Assembly: GCA_026018925.1 (NCBI GenBank)
Contig: JAKSZU010000003.1
Location: 191,104,139 to 191,168,138, forward strand
Length of the DNA stretch: 64,000 bases
Reading direction: 5' to 3'
Source of the DNA: Tupaia tana
Lineage: Eukaryota > Chordata > Mammalia > Scandentia > Tupaiidae
The notes beneath the pieces are model-generated. The model did no database searches and had not been told where the DNA came from. It saw nothing but the letters and a program-made list of their open reading frames with translations. Shown here in pieces: positions 12,411-23,381 of this stretch. The translations under genes were made by a program, and so were the position numbers. Every line of letters begins with the position of its first letter. The stretch's first letter is position 1.

Positions 12411-12478
12411 CACAGAGGAAATCATGTAAGTGTTTCTGTTTCACAGTAGGTTTCATTTCACCAAAATAGTCACTTAAG

Positions 12479-12634
12479 GGGCCAGCAGGTAGCATGGTGG
12501 TTAAGGCACTGGACTTCCACATGGCCAACCATGGGTTCAAGTCCTGGACCTAGAGTCTTGCTTTCTCATTTTCTCTCTCTCTCTCTGATCAAATTTTAAA
12601 ATAATAATAAATAAAATTAAATAAATTTTAAAAG
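12479..12634 (+). repeat. Short-type tRNA SINE
   Basis: Head 'ggggccagcaggtagcatgg', CT-rich run, 'ctgatcaaatttt', AT-rich tail. It abuts an antisense long-type copy tail to tail. Confidence 0.9.
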
Positions 12635-12812
12635 TTTTAGAGAGATTTTTGCTGTAGGGCCTATGCACTCACTGCAAGACAGAGACAGACAGATAGAAAG
12701 TAAGAAATCACCCCCCAGGGGGATGGCCAGGCTGCATCCCTTCTCCTCCGTGCTCCTCTCAGGATTTTGGGCACACACACATGCACACATGCCCAGCATG
12801 AGTTTAAGTCCA
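12635..12812 (-). repeat. Long-type tRNA SINE, head missing
   Basis: On + 'agagagatttttgctgtagg' to 'cccagcatgagtttaagtc', after which the head is lost. That is 5' truncation of the retroposed copy. Its tail lies directly against the tail of the short-type copy at 12479-12634. Confidence 0.85.
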
Positions 12813-13504
12813 TAAAGATTTTGCTAATGTGCTGGCCTGTATGTGTAGCTCTTGTCATTAAAAAAGTTACAGGTTCTTGGACATTTCAGTTGTCTCTAAA
12901 TTAATACTGTACTTTGATTGGCTGTAGATGATTTGATCCAGGTTGATAGAGGACAGTTAGGGCACTGCCATGGTCATTGTGGAGCCTGTCCCAGTCTGCT
13001 GTGAGCTTCTTCAGAAATGGTTGGTTGATGGTTGTGCTACAAAGACTTCAGTTTTCTAGATGACTTTGGGTCAAAGTCCTGGTGACTACTTTGTATTCTT
13101 TAAAGACAATATATCATAAAATCTTAGGGTTTGTTTTGTTAAACACTAATTGGAGCAGTAGGAAACATACTTACATTGTAAATTCATTGTGTATGAGATC
13201 TGCAAATATGAGTCCTAACCTTTGAAATTAGTGGGATAAACAGCTTATAAAGGATTCCATATCCATGATCACAACAAAAAGAAATAGGCACAAGGTACTT
13301 TATCTGGTTGTAGTTATGTTTTATTTGCTAACTCATTGTTCTGTATATTCCCACTCGACCATCTAGAGTCAAAACCTCTACATATTTATGTAATATTATG
13401 TATTTATTTCAAAGGATTACTAAGTGCTAAAAAGGAGATGAAATTTGTGGAATTACCTTATCATATTGCCTGACATCTATTACAGCAGACAGTAAGTATT
13501 CCTG
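12813..13504. other. Intron, nothing recognised
   Basis: Unique AT-rich sequence. Confidence 0.45.
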
Positions 13505-13750
13505 CCAGGCCAGCAGGTGGCATGGGGGTTAAGGTGGCTGGATCTCATATGCCTTCCAGTCCAGTCCTAGACTCTTGAGGGCTTGGAAAATATTCTGGGC
13601 GCATATGTATGTCTGTCCAAAATCTCAAAAGGAAAATGGAGGAGAAAGGACTGCCACATGGCCATCTGGACTGGAGAGTGACTTCTCACTTTCCCTCTCT
13701 GTCTCTCTCCAGCAAGCACATACAATCTATAGCAAAACTAGAAAAAAAAT
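13505..13750 (+). repeat. Long-type tRNA SINE, old
   Basis: Head 'aggccagcaggtggcatggg' with a badly decayed B box ('agtccagtcc'), body 'aaatggaggagaaaggactg' and 'caatctatagcaaaac' before the A tail. Confidence 0.8.
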
Positions 13751-14055
13751 CCTATCATTCCCTCCTTTTTTGGATTTTAGCATGGGTGTTGCAATCTTTC
13801 ACATATGTAAGAACTTCTTGATAAAAGGGAAGTTAATAAAATTGTTCACATTTTTAAATGTGTATTTTTAGATTATCAGTGTTTGTTGAGCATTCACTTG
13901 ACTTGCGAGATGCATAACACCTAAAAGGATAAATTAAATTGGCCAAAGAAAAGTTTACTCAGCACCTCTGATTTGTCCAGCTAGCCTTTGGCTAACTTTG
14001 GGGTACTTTGAATGCCAGAGGAGAATTGAAAAAAATAGTAATAGTTTTTACTTCT

Positions 14056-14276
14056 CACATTTTTGCCATAGAGCATGTATGTTTGCTGGAGACAGAGAGG
14101 AGAAGTGAAAAATCACTTACCAGTGGACGTGGCCTTGTCATAGTCCTTTCTCTGTTCTCCTGTTGGGATTTTGGGCGTACACGCATACGCACCCAGTGTG
14201 TTTTTCAAGCCACCAGTTCTGATACTTGAACTGATTAATCAGCCATGTGGGATCCAGTGCCTTAACAACCACACCA
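14056..14276 (-). repeat. Long-type tRNA SINE, old
   Basis: On + 'tttttgccatagagcatgta', then 'ggattttgggcgtacacgca', then the head with 'gccatgtgggatccagtgcc'. It lacks the final 'ctgctggtccc'. Confidence 0.75.
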
Positions 14277-14564
14277 AAAATAGTAATAATTTTTCAAACG
14301 GAAATATAAAAACATTCCTTTCTAAACCTTTCTCTCAATGTAGTAAAGTAAAAAGAAGTTGGCAATTTTCTCACTGTAAATATGGAACCACTCACTCTAA
14401 AGAGTAATGGAGTGAATTTCAAGTGTATTAAATCACTTAGGGAACTTGGCCTTTGAACAGTAACCAATGCTAAAAGGAAATAGGGCTAATTTCTCAGACC
14501 TTAGTACCTGCACTCCCTACAAGGAAAAGAGAATACGTTCTGAGCCCCCTGCTCTGTTCAGCCC
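14277..14564. other. Intron, nothing recognised
   Basis: Unique sequence ending in the left target-site copy of the next SINE. Confidence 0.4.
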
Positions 14565-14841
14565 TTTTTTTTTTTTTTTTTTTTTTTGAGAGGTTTTTTG
14601 CTATAGGGCGCGTGCGCTCGCCAGACAGACAGAGAGAGACAGAGAGACAGAAAGCGAGAAATCACCCCCCAGGGGGGATGGTCACGCCGCAATCCCTTCT
14701 CCTCCATTCTCCTCTCGGGATCTTGGGCACGCACGCACACGCGCCCGGCGTGAGTTGTAAGCCACCGGGTCCGAGACGCGAACCGCGGTCGACTACGTGG
14801 GAGTCCAGCGACATAGCCATTACGCTAACTGCTGGTTCCCG
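14565..14841 (-). repeat. Long-type tRNA SINE, young
   Basis: T23 tail, 'gctatagggcgcgtgcgctc', intact CpGs throughout, head ending 'taactgctggttccc'. The TSD 'tgttcagccc' is perfect at 14555-14564 and 14842-14851. Confidence 0.95.
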
Positions 14842-14851
14842 TGTTCAGCCC

Positions 14852-15552
14852 CTTTAAAGACCTAGATAGAGGTTGTCTGAATTTGCTCATCTTGTGATCA
14901 TTTGTGGAGCCAGAGCAGAAATCTCGAGGGATCCTACAACCAAGAGGGATGTGCAGGTCTTTCACTAGGTCTCTCTATATTTAGGCTGGGGTCCTCAGCT
15001 CCTGCCTTGCTCGCAGCTCATCCCAGCCCTAGCCCTGAGGTAGATTGGAATGCTTTCTAGCTGTTGCATGAGGAGACCAGATACAGGACCAGCGAGAACA
15101 CCCACAGATGGCCTGGGAGGGAAGATTGTACTGAAATTTCAAACTAAATCTAGTTATTTTCATCTGTTTAGGAAAGTTTTATATTGTGTTTGTGCTAGGT
15201 CTTTGTATATATTTTTTACTTTATAGCACTCCCTTTTATTTTGGATAAAGACTAAAATTAATGATTTTCTTTTCATCTCTAGGGCTTCCATGTTCATATG
15301 GAAGTCTATGTTCATATGTTGTTTTCTGTGTTTTTCTCAGGGTCAGGAAAGAATTTTTGTGAAGGTATACCACATTTCATTGCTCTACAGAAAACTCTTC
15401 TTTCTAGCTATCTAAAACTTTTACTAGAATCTGGCAAATTTAGTTTAAAATTGTAGTTATTGTTATCAAGACAAAAAGAAAAATTATGAAAAATGTAAAT
15501 GTAAGCTGAAGTATTATTTTCATACTTTATCTTAGTATTTTGATATCAACAG
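14852..15552. other. Intron, nothing recognised
   Basis: Unique sequence. A G+C-rich patch at 14920-15120 gives way to AT-rich DNA. Confidence 0.45.
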
Positions 15553-15561
15553 GTAACTAGG

Positions 15562-15786
15562 AGGACCAGCAGTTAGCGTAATGGCTATGTCGCTGGACTC
15601 CCATGTAGTCGACCACGGTTCGCGTCCCGGACCTGGTGGCTTAAAACTCGTGCCGGGCATGTGTGCGTGCGTGACCATCCCCCCTGGGGGGGTGATTTCT
15701 CGCTTTCAGTCTCTCTGTTTCTCTCTCTCTCTCTCTCTGTGTCTGGCGAGCACACATGCCCTATAGCAAAAACCTTTCAAAAAAAA
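15562..15786 (+). repeat. Long-type tRNA SINE with internal deletion
   Basis: Young-looking head 'ggaccagcagttagcgtaat'. The body jumps from 'gcatgtgtgcgtgcgtg' to 'accatcccccctggg', losing about 45 nt that other copies keep. The TSD 'gtaactagg' is perfect at 15553-15561 and 15787-15795. Confidence 0.92.
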
Positions 15787-15885
15787 GTAACTAGGGATTC
15801 ACATTCAGAAATCATGTATCCTTTCATTTAACTAGGAAACACTTATAATTCTGAATAATTAAAGTATATCATTTGAAGACCTTTT

Positions 15886-16125
15886 CTTTTTTTTTAGAGA
15901 GAAATGTTTGCCTTATGGCATGTCTATTCGCTGTAGAGACCAAAAGCAAGAAATCACCCCCCAAGGGAGATAGCCATGCTGCAGTCACCCTTCTCCTCTA
16001 TTGTCAGGATTTTGGGCATGCAGGCACATGTGGCCTGGCATGAGTTTTAAGCCACTGGGTCCAGGACTCGATCTGCAGTTGACTACATGGGAGTCCAGCA
16101 ACATAACCATTATACCATGGTTCCT
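15886..16125 (-). repeat. Long-type tRNA SINE
   Basis: On + 'ttagagagaaatgtttgcct', 'gaaatcaccccccaagggag', 'gagttttaagccactgggtc', ending 'accatggttcc'. Confidence 0.85.
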
Positions 16126-16162
16126 AAGGCCCCTAAGGAGCTTTTTAAAGTAACTGCCACAA

Positions 16163-16398
16163 GGGCCAGCAGATAGTGTAGCAGTTGCATCACTGGACTC
16201 TCACATGGCTTGAAAATCATGCTGGGCTCGTGTGTGAGTTCCCAAGATCCCAGAAGGAAAATGGAGGAGAAGGGACTGTGGTGTGGACATCCCCACTGGG
16301 GAGTTAATTTCTCACTTTCCCTCTCACTGTGTCGTCTGTCTCTCTCTCTGACAAGGGCACACCCCTTAAGGCAAAAACCTCTCAAAAAAAAAAACACG
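16163..16398 (+). repeat. Long-type tRNA SINE with B box deleted
   Basis: Head 'gggccagcagatagtgtagc' runs to 'actctcacatgg' and then jumps to 'cttgaaaatcatgctgggct', so the B box region is missing. The body and tail are otherwise complete. Confidence 0.85.
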
Positions 16399-16872
16399 AA
16401 AAAGTAACTAGCACACTGTGTGTGTATACCTTCCCCCCTTCCTGTACAAAAATTCCCTTGCAAATTAATTTTTTAAAATTCCCTTACATTATTTCCTAGC
16501 GCTGAAAGGAACGGTAAGAATGTGAGTAGCCACTGCTATTACATCTGTGACCCTGTGTCCTTGCCATTTTACAAGACTAAGCACTGTGCCCAGTTCTTGC
16601 AGAGGCAAGTGGAGTGATATCAGGGGGATGGAGGCTGATTCTTAGCTCCCAGCAGCTGCACTTTCACATCCTGAAACTAAGAGCCTATGGCTCTTCAGCC
16701 TGGGTAAAACACTGGTTATTGGAGGAAGTGGAGGTGACCTTGAGGATTCACCTAAGACACTGTCAGGCTTGGTTCAAGTGGTCACACACTACAGTTTTCA
16801 GATGTTCTAATTTGGTTTATTATTGTCAACATGTCTTCATAAAAATATTTTTTAAAGAATTATTAAATTATT
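16399..16872. other. Intron, nothing recognised
   Basis: The + frame 16614-16916 (100 codons) begins in unique sequence and runs into the next SINE. I do not recognise the product and it has no acceptor or donor supporting an exon. Confidence 0.45.
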
Positions 16873-17127
16873 TGGTTTTTAGAGGTTTTTGCCTTAGGGT
16901 ACATGTGTTCACTTGAGAGAGAGGGAAAGTAAGAAATCACCCCACCACCACCACCACCACAGTGAGGATGCCACACCGCAGTCCCTTCTCCTCCACTTTC
17001 CTCCTGGGATCTTGGGTACTCATGCACACACGCCCAGCGTGACTTTCAAGCCACCAGTCCTGAGACTTGAACCATGGTTGGCTATGTGGGAGTTCAGTGA
17101 TGTAACCGCTATGCCATCTTCTGGCCC
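16873..17127 (-). repeat. Long-type tRNA SINE with (CCA)n
   Basis: The 'caccccccagggggg' motif has become a 'caccaccaccaccaccac' run at 16943-16960. The rest is standard, ending 'catcttctggcccc'. Confidence 0.88.
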
Positions 17128-17272
17128 CATTATATCATTTTTTAAATGTGCTGTAAGACACACACACTTACCAGAGAGAAATTGAGAAAGCAAGCCACCA
17201 AGTCTGGGGACTCAAACTTGGCTGACCATATGGAAATTAGGCACCTTAACCACCACGCCACCTGCTGGCCCC
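17128..17272 (-). repeat. Short-type tRNA SINE, antisense
   Basis: Directly follows the previous copy in the same orientation. It shows 'gagaaagcaagccaccaagt' and a head ending 'gccacctgctggcccc'. Confidence 0.85.
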
Positions 17273-18294
17273 TGTAAAAAAATATTTTTTAATAGTTTTA
17301 ATGTGTTACTAGAGTTAGCTTGCAAAAATAATTACCACTTGGAACTACCTAATAGATACAGATATTTTAACTAAACATTCTACCTGCAGATATGCATGTC
17401 ATTTTTTGTTTGGTGGTTTTCATCCATCTTATCTGGAATTGTACAAATTGTAGTTTCACTCATGTCTACTGCTCGTATTTCCCACTCACTACCCAAACCA
17501 AGGATTATAAAAAATTAAACTTTAAAAGTCCTGAACTCATGACTCTTCCAAGAAATATATTTGAATAAAGAAACCCATGAGCTCTGTGCAGAGGGCAGGA
17601 TTACAGAAAATGCAACTGCTAAGTTCTAGTGGTTTGAGTTGCAGGAAAAGAGGCAAGTAGTTCAGATGGGGTTAGATCCTTTGATGAATTGAACATGAGT
17701 CTGTGAAGGAGAAGTAGAGCATCTGGCACCCGTGACCATTGCCGAACTCACCTGCGAATATGGAAGGGCTTCAGTAACACCCGTTTATAGCAGAGGCATT
17801 ATTTAATAGTCACAGGACACACAGAAATGTCTGCCTTTTCAAATTCATGGTACAGGCTTTGTTTCGTTGTGTGTGTGTGTGTGTGTGTGTGTGCATGTGC
17901 ACACATACCCACACATATAGCATTTTCCCAAAGTCATTGTTTGAAGCTATGTACCAAGTGCAACAAAAAGAGAAAAGAAATCTTTGGCTTAATAGCCCTG
18001 GAGTGGACAATAGCTTGGGCCCTGACTTGGAGAATAAGGCAGTGGGCTTCACATGAACACGTCAGTAGGCCCTAAAGAAACTCAAGCCTCCTTCTGTCCT
18101 TTCCAGCTCATTTAGCAGGAGGGAGAAGGGAAGGCACTGAGGGCATGTGGAGCCTGTTGGCTCAGGCAAGGCTCTGTCCTCAGCCAGTTGTTGAGACAGA
18201 GAAGCTAGAGGAAAAACAGTTTGTACTTGTACACAAAGGTGTTTTTTTAAATGATTGCACCTACTAGATTCAGTACCTCCTAGATTCAATAATG
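17273..18294. other. Intron, nothing recognised; (TG)n inside
   Basis: Unique sequence with a TG run at 17869-17894 followed by 'catgtgcacaca'. Frames on both strands across the run are low-complexity artefacts. Confidence 0.5.
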
Positions 18295-18515
18295 GCGACC
18301 ACTTATTGATCACCCTGTCTGATGGGCACTGTGTTTTACATGCATTATCTCATTTCAGTTTCTCAACAGCCCTATGAAGTAATTACTTTTCCCTGTTTCA
18401 TAGGAGATAAAAACTTAGGAGGCTTGTGGACTTATCCAAGGTCAAATACCAGTAAGTGTCAGGACTTGAATTTATGCTTACATCTGCTGGATTCCAGAAC
18501 ACGTTCTTAACTCCC
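18295..18515 (-). repeat. MIR SINE
   Basis: Well preserved reverse-complement MIR: 'gggcactgtgttttacatgc', 'tatctcatttcagtttctca', 'ccaaggtcaaataccagtaa', 'gaacacgttcttaac'. Confidence 0.85.
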
Positions 18516-19062
18516 GTCCTGTGTGTTCTGTGATAGAGAACTGTCGAGACCCTGTTTCTGCTCACAAGGCCATTTCAGTCTCACAGACAAGATGATGCCC
18601 CACGGGCTACTGTGGGAAGGTAACGGAGATGCACTGCCTGCCCCTGCCTGCCCCGACAGAGTTAAATATGCAGCTGCAGTAGGCGGGTAAGGAAATGACT
18701 TATTCTAACCAGAGGCCATGCAATAACATCTTACAGAAAACACTTCACCTTAGTAGAGTTCAGAGGATGAAGAAGAGTTCCCCAGGGGGACAAGAGTAAA
18801 GGGACATTCATTCCAGTGAGAATGAACTGTAGTATGTAAAAGCATTAAGGATGAAATAAGAGTTGGTTTAACTAAACATATATAGAAAGGAGATTTTTTT
18901 GAAAATGTGTAACCTGGAGCCTTAATCTACTGTATTTCACCTAGCCTTCAGAGATGACCGTGTAAGATAGGGTTGTCTCAACTTTGGGGTGTCAAGTTGA
19001 CTATTTTCCACTAGCAGACAGCTGTGCTACATGAGAAACAGACCATAGTACCATGGCATTCT
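18516..19062. other. Intron, nothing recognised
   Basis: Unique sequence. Confidence 0.45.
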
Positions 19063-19281
19063 TTTTTTAAGAATTATTTTTATTTAATTTTATTCATTGT
19101 CTGTCTGTCTATCTGTCTGTCTATCTATCTATCTATATATATATATATATTTTAAGTTGACCAGAGAGAGACAGCAAGAAAGAAGGAAAGTGAGAAAGCA
19201 AGCTGCCAGGTCTGAGATTTGAACTGCACTCAGCCGTGTGGGAGTCCAGCTGCCTTAACCACCACGCCACCTGCCAGCCCC
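19063..19281 (-). repeat. Short-type tRNA SINE with expanded tail
   Basis: The tail has grown into (gtct)n, (atct)n and (at)n at 19098-19150. After it come 'ttgaccagagagagacagca' and the head ending 'gccacctgccagcccc'. It abuts the RPS2 retrocopy. Confidence 0.88.
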
Positions 19282-19561
19282 CAGTAAACGGATACCTTGA
19301 TGGGCAGGGAGAAGAGATAGATCTCCTCCAGGGATTTGATCTTCATGTCTTCGACCAGGGGGCCCAGCTTGGTGACTGGAATCCACTCCTTGTCCTCAGC
19401 CTTGCCCCTGTGAGCTCCAGGGCCATGCTCCCGGCCCCAATCACGGCCTGGGCCCAACCACCGGGGCTGCTGCCGAACCCTCTACGGAAGCCACCTCAGC
19501 CTCCTATCCCAGGGCCCCGGGGCCTCCAGGCCCTGCCACTGCATCTGTGTTATCTGCCATT
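19282..19561 (-). pseudogene. RPS2P: RPS2 processed pseudogene, 5' fragment
   Basis: On the minus strand an ATG at 19561 opens a frame starting MADNTDAVAGPGG, close to the start of ribosomal protein S2 (uS5). The Gly/Arg-rich stretch is frame-disrupted. Farther on, '[18 protein letters not shown]' and '[16 protein letters not shown]' match RPS2 almost exactly. RPS2 introns are absent, so this is a retrocopy. It stops about codon 98 of roughly 293, where the head of the SINE at 19063-19281 begins, so the 3' two thirds and the poly(A) tail are gone. The + strand frame of 154 codons over it is a shadow. Non-functional. Confidence 0.9.
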
Positions 19562-19999
19562 TGGTGTTTTCTTGAAGAAGAAGCATCACAGGGCATTCTT
19601 GAGTGAGTTTAGTGAGGACTTTGGGGGCGGCTCAGACAGAGCTTGTGGACTCAGTTTAGTTCCCAGTACGCTAACCCTGTGGTCAAGTAGGGACACCTAG
19701 AGCAAGCAGCTAGTCCTTTTTTGTTGTCAGCAAAGTTTGGGAGTCTCTGTTTTGTCCATGGTACAGCATGACCTGAGAAGCGAGGATGAGGACTGGAGGT
19801 GGGCCTGGAAATGGAGGAACTGGCAAACATTGATTATGTTAGTGAGGAACAGTGGAGTGGGGTATTGGCTGGGTCTTGAGGCCATTCTGAGACTTGTGAA
19901 AATTCCAGTTGCCATGAAATAGACTCATTCAAGGCTGCAGGGCCTTCAAGTCCTTTCAGCTCAAAAATACCTCCCCTGTGTCTCCTAACAGTTTTCTCT
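19562..19999. other. Intron, nothing recognised
   Basis: Unique sequence upstream of the RPS2 copy. Short overlapping frames on both strands at 19727-19922 have no match. Confidence 0.4.
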
Positions 20000-20110
20000 C
20001 AGACCTTCAGCTTATGAGATTTAAATAATGTGCTATATGGAATACTTTTGACACTGAGTCTGGTCTTTGATAAACGCTGAGTAAATGTTATCTGTTATCA
20101 GCATCATCTT
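20000..20110 (+). repeat. Probable MIR 3' fragment
   Basis: Contains 'tgataaacgctgagtaaatg', the typical end of sense MIR, and decayed flanks. Confidence 0.45.
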
Positions 20111-20269
20111 TATTGTCTTGCTTCACAGTCTGCTGATTTAGAGGCTGGTTGGTTCCATAAGTCTTTCATACCTTCGTGTTTCTAAGTTGAGCAGGTTGCT
20201 TTGGAAACATTTGACTTTTCCAAGGCCCTTGGGATTTTGAGCACATGCATTGTAAAGTCTTAAAAAAAC

Positions 20270-20465
20270 TGAATTTTGCAGCTGGACAGACCCTAATTAG
20301 AATGCAGAATTTGCCACTCATTAGTTTTATAACTCAAGGTACATTGGGAGCCCTCACTTTTCTTTAGCTTAAAATGGGAATGATGACTCCAACCTCGTAA
20401 TGAAGATTAGTGAAGTAAATGGAACAGTGTGTCTGAAGCATGAAGTCAGTCCTGGCATGAAAAAT
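20270..20465 (+). repeat. MIR SINE remnant
   Basis: Sense MIR landmarks: 'aatttgccactcattagttt', 'ttagcttaaaatgggaatga' and 'gtgaagtaaatggaacagtg'. Confidence 0.6.
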
Positions 20466-20729
20466 AGGCATGTAACCAACCTCAGTGCCCTTCCTTTTGT
20501 CTGGGTGAACTGAGGAGAAATTGGGGTTCATACAGGGAAAGGAAGTACCTCCTTGGCAAACCCAGGTGTTCTCCCCTAGCCCTGCTTAAGCACAGCTGGG
20601 CATGATCTCCCAGACCACCCACCCTCCACTCTGGGTGTCCCATCTACGGTGTTTACTTCTCATGGTCCTGAGAATCCTTGGCTGATTTTCCCATCATCCC
20701 CACTGAACCGTAGGTACCTTATGGCCTAG

Positions 20730-21080
20730 GGCTATGGATTGAAAGTGTTGCACTCCCCCCCCCCCCCATTCATGTATTAAAACTTGGTGAGCCATTATAT
20801 CAGTATCAACAGGTGGAGACTTAATCCATTTATGGTGTTGAAAGATAGGGCCTTGGGTATGTGGTTAGGCATCAGGGAGGGTCCCCATGTCTGAGTCCTG
20901 CTGGGTTTATACGGAGAGAGAACAAGACAGACACAGCCATGCTCTGCCCCGCCCAGGCTCCTGAACTTTGTTGTGTTATTCACCAGCAGGAAGACCCTCA
21001 CTAAATGCAGCCCCTGAACCTTGGACCTCCAAACCATAAGCTGAATAAACCTCTGTTAGCAATGGAGTGGACTAGAACAC
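20730..21080 (+). repeat. LTR-like repeat (MaLR-type, tentative)
   Basis: Starts 'tatggattgaaagtgttgca', a C15 run (20755-20767 region) and 'attcatgtattaaaacttgg'. It ends with 'cataagctgaataaacctct', which looks like an LTR poly(A) signal. The overall order resembles mammalian MaLR LTRs (MST/MLT1 group). No internal viral genes are present. Confidence 0.5.
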
Positions 21081-21260
21081 CTAGGCAGTGATTTTTCTCT
21101 CTGGTTCCCTGATACCTGCCCCATTTAGCCCTGTATATACTTGGGCTAAATATTCAGTAGCTGTCTTGACAGGTATGGGTGGGTGGAAACAGCTTTGGTG
21201 ATGTTGAGGCACTTACCTTTGAAATCTTTCAGGAAAATGAACAGATTCCGAGGGTAAATA
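21081..21260. other. Intron, nothing recognised
   Basis: Short unique stretch between the LTR-like repeat and the MITE. Confidence 0.35.
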
Positions 21261-21330
21261 TTGCATCATCGGAAAAGTCATGATGTATTTTTCTATGCAC
21301 AAATGTGTCATGAATTTTCCGATGACCCAA
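21261..21330. mobile_element. Palindromic mariner-like MITE, copy 2
   Basis: 70 bp: 'ttgcatcatcggaaaagtca' mirrored by 'tgaattttccgatgacccaa'. TA precedes it; the right TA has mutated to AG. Confidence 0.8.
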
Positions 21331-22059
21331 AGTAAGGGAAAGGCTGGAAGTGGCTCAGCGACCACTCTAAGAAAAGAGAGTGAATGAAGTAAAGGGATGA
21401 TTCCAGCAGAATGAGACTGTTTTCTTGTAGAGAATATTGCATTTAATTTCTCCAGGTTTCTGGACTGGAAAGTCCAAAGATGTGTATCACTGTCGTTTGA
21501 AAGTCCTTTATCTCCTCTGGAAAGCCATTCCATCTTTCCCTTCCACACCTTTTTCTGTGCCCCTCTGCACCAGCTACCACAGGTTTGAGATGAGCAGGCA
21601 GTATGTGCCCGCTAAGCCAGTCATTCCCTGTGAGCAGAGCTCTAGTTCCCCGTACCTACCACTGTCAAACAAAGCAGAGCAAATGCAGCCGGCCACATGT
21701 GTAGTCATCAGTGTGTGCCGAGGAGCAACTAGAGTCTTGCCTGCATCTGGGAAGTGCTGCCCCAAAAGCTGGGGGTGTGCATCGGAAACCTGAAGTTAAT
21801 GGGGAATTGTCTGTTATGTTCATAAGTTTATTTCTCTTGAGAGAAAGTTCATCATCCACGTTAGATTTTGAAATGTTTACATGATCCTACAAGTGTTAAA
21901 AAAAAATAACAAAACCCCTCAGTTAAAGATTTTCCACATACTTGTAAATTAAAGTTTGTGTTTTTATTAGCTGGGAAATATTTTAATACTCCCTCGATTT
22001 CCGGGTATGATCTATAGCTTGGGGTAGCCAGAGAGGTCCACCTCGGCCTGAGGATCTCA
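21331..22059. other. Intron, nothing recognised
   Basis: Moderately G+C-rich unique sequence. Overlapping frames at 21213-21548 (-), 21437-21793 (+) and 21574-21859 (-) contradict each other and match nothing known. Confidence 0.45.
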
Positions 22060-22330
22060 GTTCTAGTCTGAGTGTTGCTGCTCACACATCCTGGAAGGCT
22101 CACTGAGCCTTTCTGAGCTTCATTTTCTTTTTCATCTGTTAATTTAGGCTTACAATGCCCTCTTGTTCTGCAGGAATGTTGCACAGTAAAGATATCACAG
22201 GTGTGTGGGCATTTTATAACTGCCAAGGGCTGTGCAGTTGCAGGCTGCAAGCATTGCTGTCACAAATGCGTCATTTCTCAAGTCACACAGTGCCGAGAAC
22301 ACAGTAGGCAGTCAATAAGTATATGACTGG
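22060..22330 (+). repeat. MIR SINE remnant
   Basis: 'actgagcctttctgagcttc' and 'cattttctttttcatctgtt' match the MIR core, and 'acagtaggcagtcaataagt' matches its 3' end. The frame at 21861-22250 on the minus strand is MIR-derived noise. Confidence 0.65.
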
Positions 22331-22379
22331 AATGAATGTGGAAAGGGTTTATTGGAATGGGAGAGCTAGAGGGGTTTTT

Positions 22380-22503
22380 GTTGTGGTGGTTTTATAAGAG
22401 AGGGTCTTACTGCATTACCTGGCCAGCCTCAAGCTCGTGATCCTCCTGTCTTAGCCTCCCGAGTCGGTGGGATTAGGGGTGTACACCGCCACAGCCAGCC
22501 TGT
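22380..22503 (-). repeat. 7SL-derived SINE monomer
   Basis: The reverse complement reads 'aggctggctgtggcggtgta', 'taatcccaccgactcgggag', 'gaggatcacgagcttgaggc' and 'agtaagaccctctctt'. This is the layout of FLAM/B1/Tu-type 7SL monomers, about 120 bp. 7SL SINEs are restricted to Euarchontoglires. Confidence 0.85.
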
Positions 22504-22620
22504 AGGTTGCACCAAGACTGGTCTTCCATATGGTCCCAGTCAGTGGAGCACAGCATCTTAGCAGCACATGCCACTGTAGTTGAGCCAAGGCTGGAGGTTT
22601 AAAGATAAAAGTGTCTGCCT
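22504..22620 (-). repeat. Unclassified SINE-like segment
   Basis: Adjoins the 7SL monomer. Its 'gcagcacatgccactgtagt' resembles 'gcagcatgtgccactgtgac' at 33757-33776, hinting at a shared repeat I cannot name. Confidence 0.35.
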
Positions 22621-22710
22621 GGCTCCCAGATTCTGTGGAGGATTTCTTTCTAAAGCCTAGAACCTAGCTAGGACTATTGAGAAAATGATTTTCAGAGACT
22701 GTTAAAAGTA

Positions 22711-22790
22711 TTGGGTCATCAGGAAAGTTGTGACGTATTTTTGCATAGAAATGCATAGAAAAACGCATTGTGACTTTCTCGACGACCTAA
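22711..22790. mobile_element. Palindromic mariner-like MITE, copy 3
   Basis: 80 bp: 'ttgggtcatcaggaaagttg' mirrored by 'tgactttctcgacgacctaa', with TA at 22709-22710 and 22791-22792. Its centre holds a duplicated 'tgcatagaaa', which accounts for the extra 10 bp over the 70-bp copies. Confidence 0.85.
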
Positions 22791-23119
22791 TAGAAATGAA
22801 CTTTGAGATTCCAGATTTGCAGAAGAAATGAGACTTAGAGATATAGAACTTATCCCACTCTTGTCAGAAGGACTTGGCTCTTCCTCATCACTTTTAATGG
22901 AAGCCAAAAGAGAGAGCCTCTTTGCCTTCTACCACGAGTTTGTTGCTTACCCTTTAACAGTACAGAATTCACCTCGTGCCCTTAATTGTCTCATTGAGGC
23001 CACATAGAGGCCCATCGCTCCTAGAGTATACTGGTGCTGTTCATACTAGATACAGCTGCAGTACGTGATGAAAACTTTGTATTTCCCAAGTGTCTTTCTC
23101 CTTAGAATATTCTCTTAGA
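22791..23119. other. Intron, nothing recognised
   Basis: Unique sequence. Confidence 0.4.
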
Positions 23120-23270
23120 CATCACGTCAGAGCACTGGGTTTAAATGATTGCCACCACTTTCAGCTGGACTAAAACTCAGAGGTATTGTAACTTGTCCAA
23201 GTCACAAAACTGTCCAAAGTAGAAAGAAAATCTGGGTCTTTCATTTTTACCCTTTAGCCATTTCTGAATG
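23120..23270 (-). repeat. Probable MIR remnant
   Basis: 'ctcagaggtattgtaacttg' then 'tccaagtcacaaaactgtcc' match the reverse-complement MIR core. Confidence 0.5.
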
Positions 23271-23381
23271 TTCTCATATCCATGCCTCTATGCCCCCAAT
23301 AGCTAATAAAACAGTGTCCTGGAAAATTATTTTTGCTATCTATCAGTCAGATTTGACTACAGTCTGTCCTTCCCTTTAAAC

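Noticed and set aside
15564..15640. tRNA gene candidates (A and B boxes)
   Set aside because: These and many identical hits are SINE heads followed by SINE bodies and poly(A); they lack a proper acceptor stem and are dispersed repeats.
17869..17894. CRISPR-like or tandem-repeat array
   Set aside because: Only dinucleotide microsatellites and dispersed SINEs are present; no regular repeat-spacer pattern anywhere.
19236..19700. 154-codon + frame, Pro-rich
   Set aside because: Antisense shadow of the RPS2 retrocopy's Gly/Arg-coding region.
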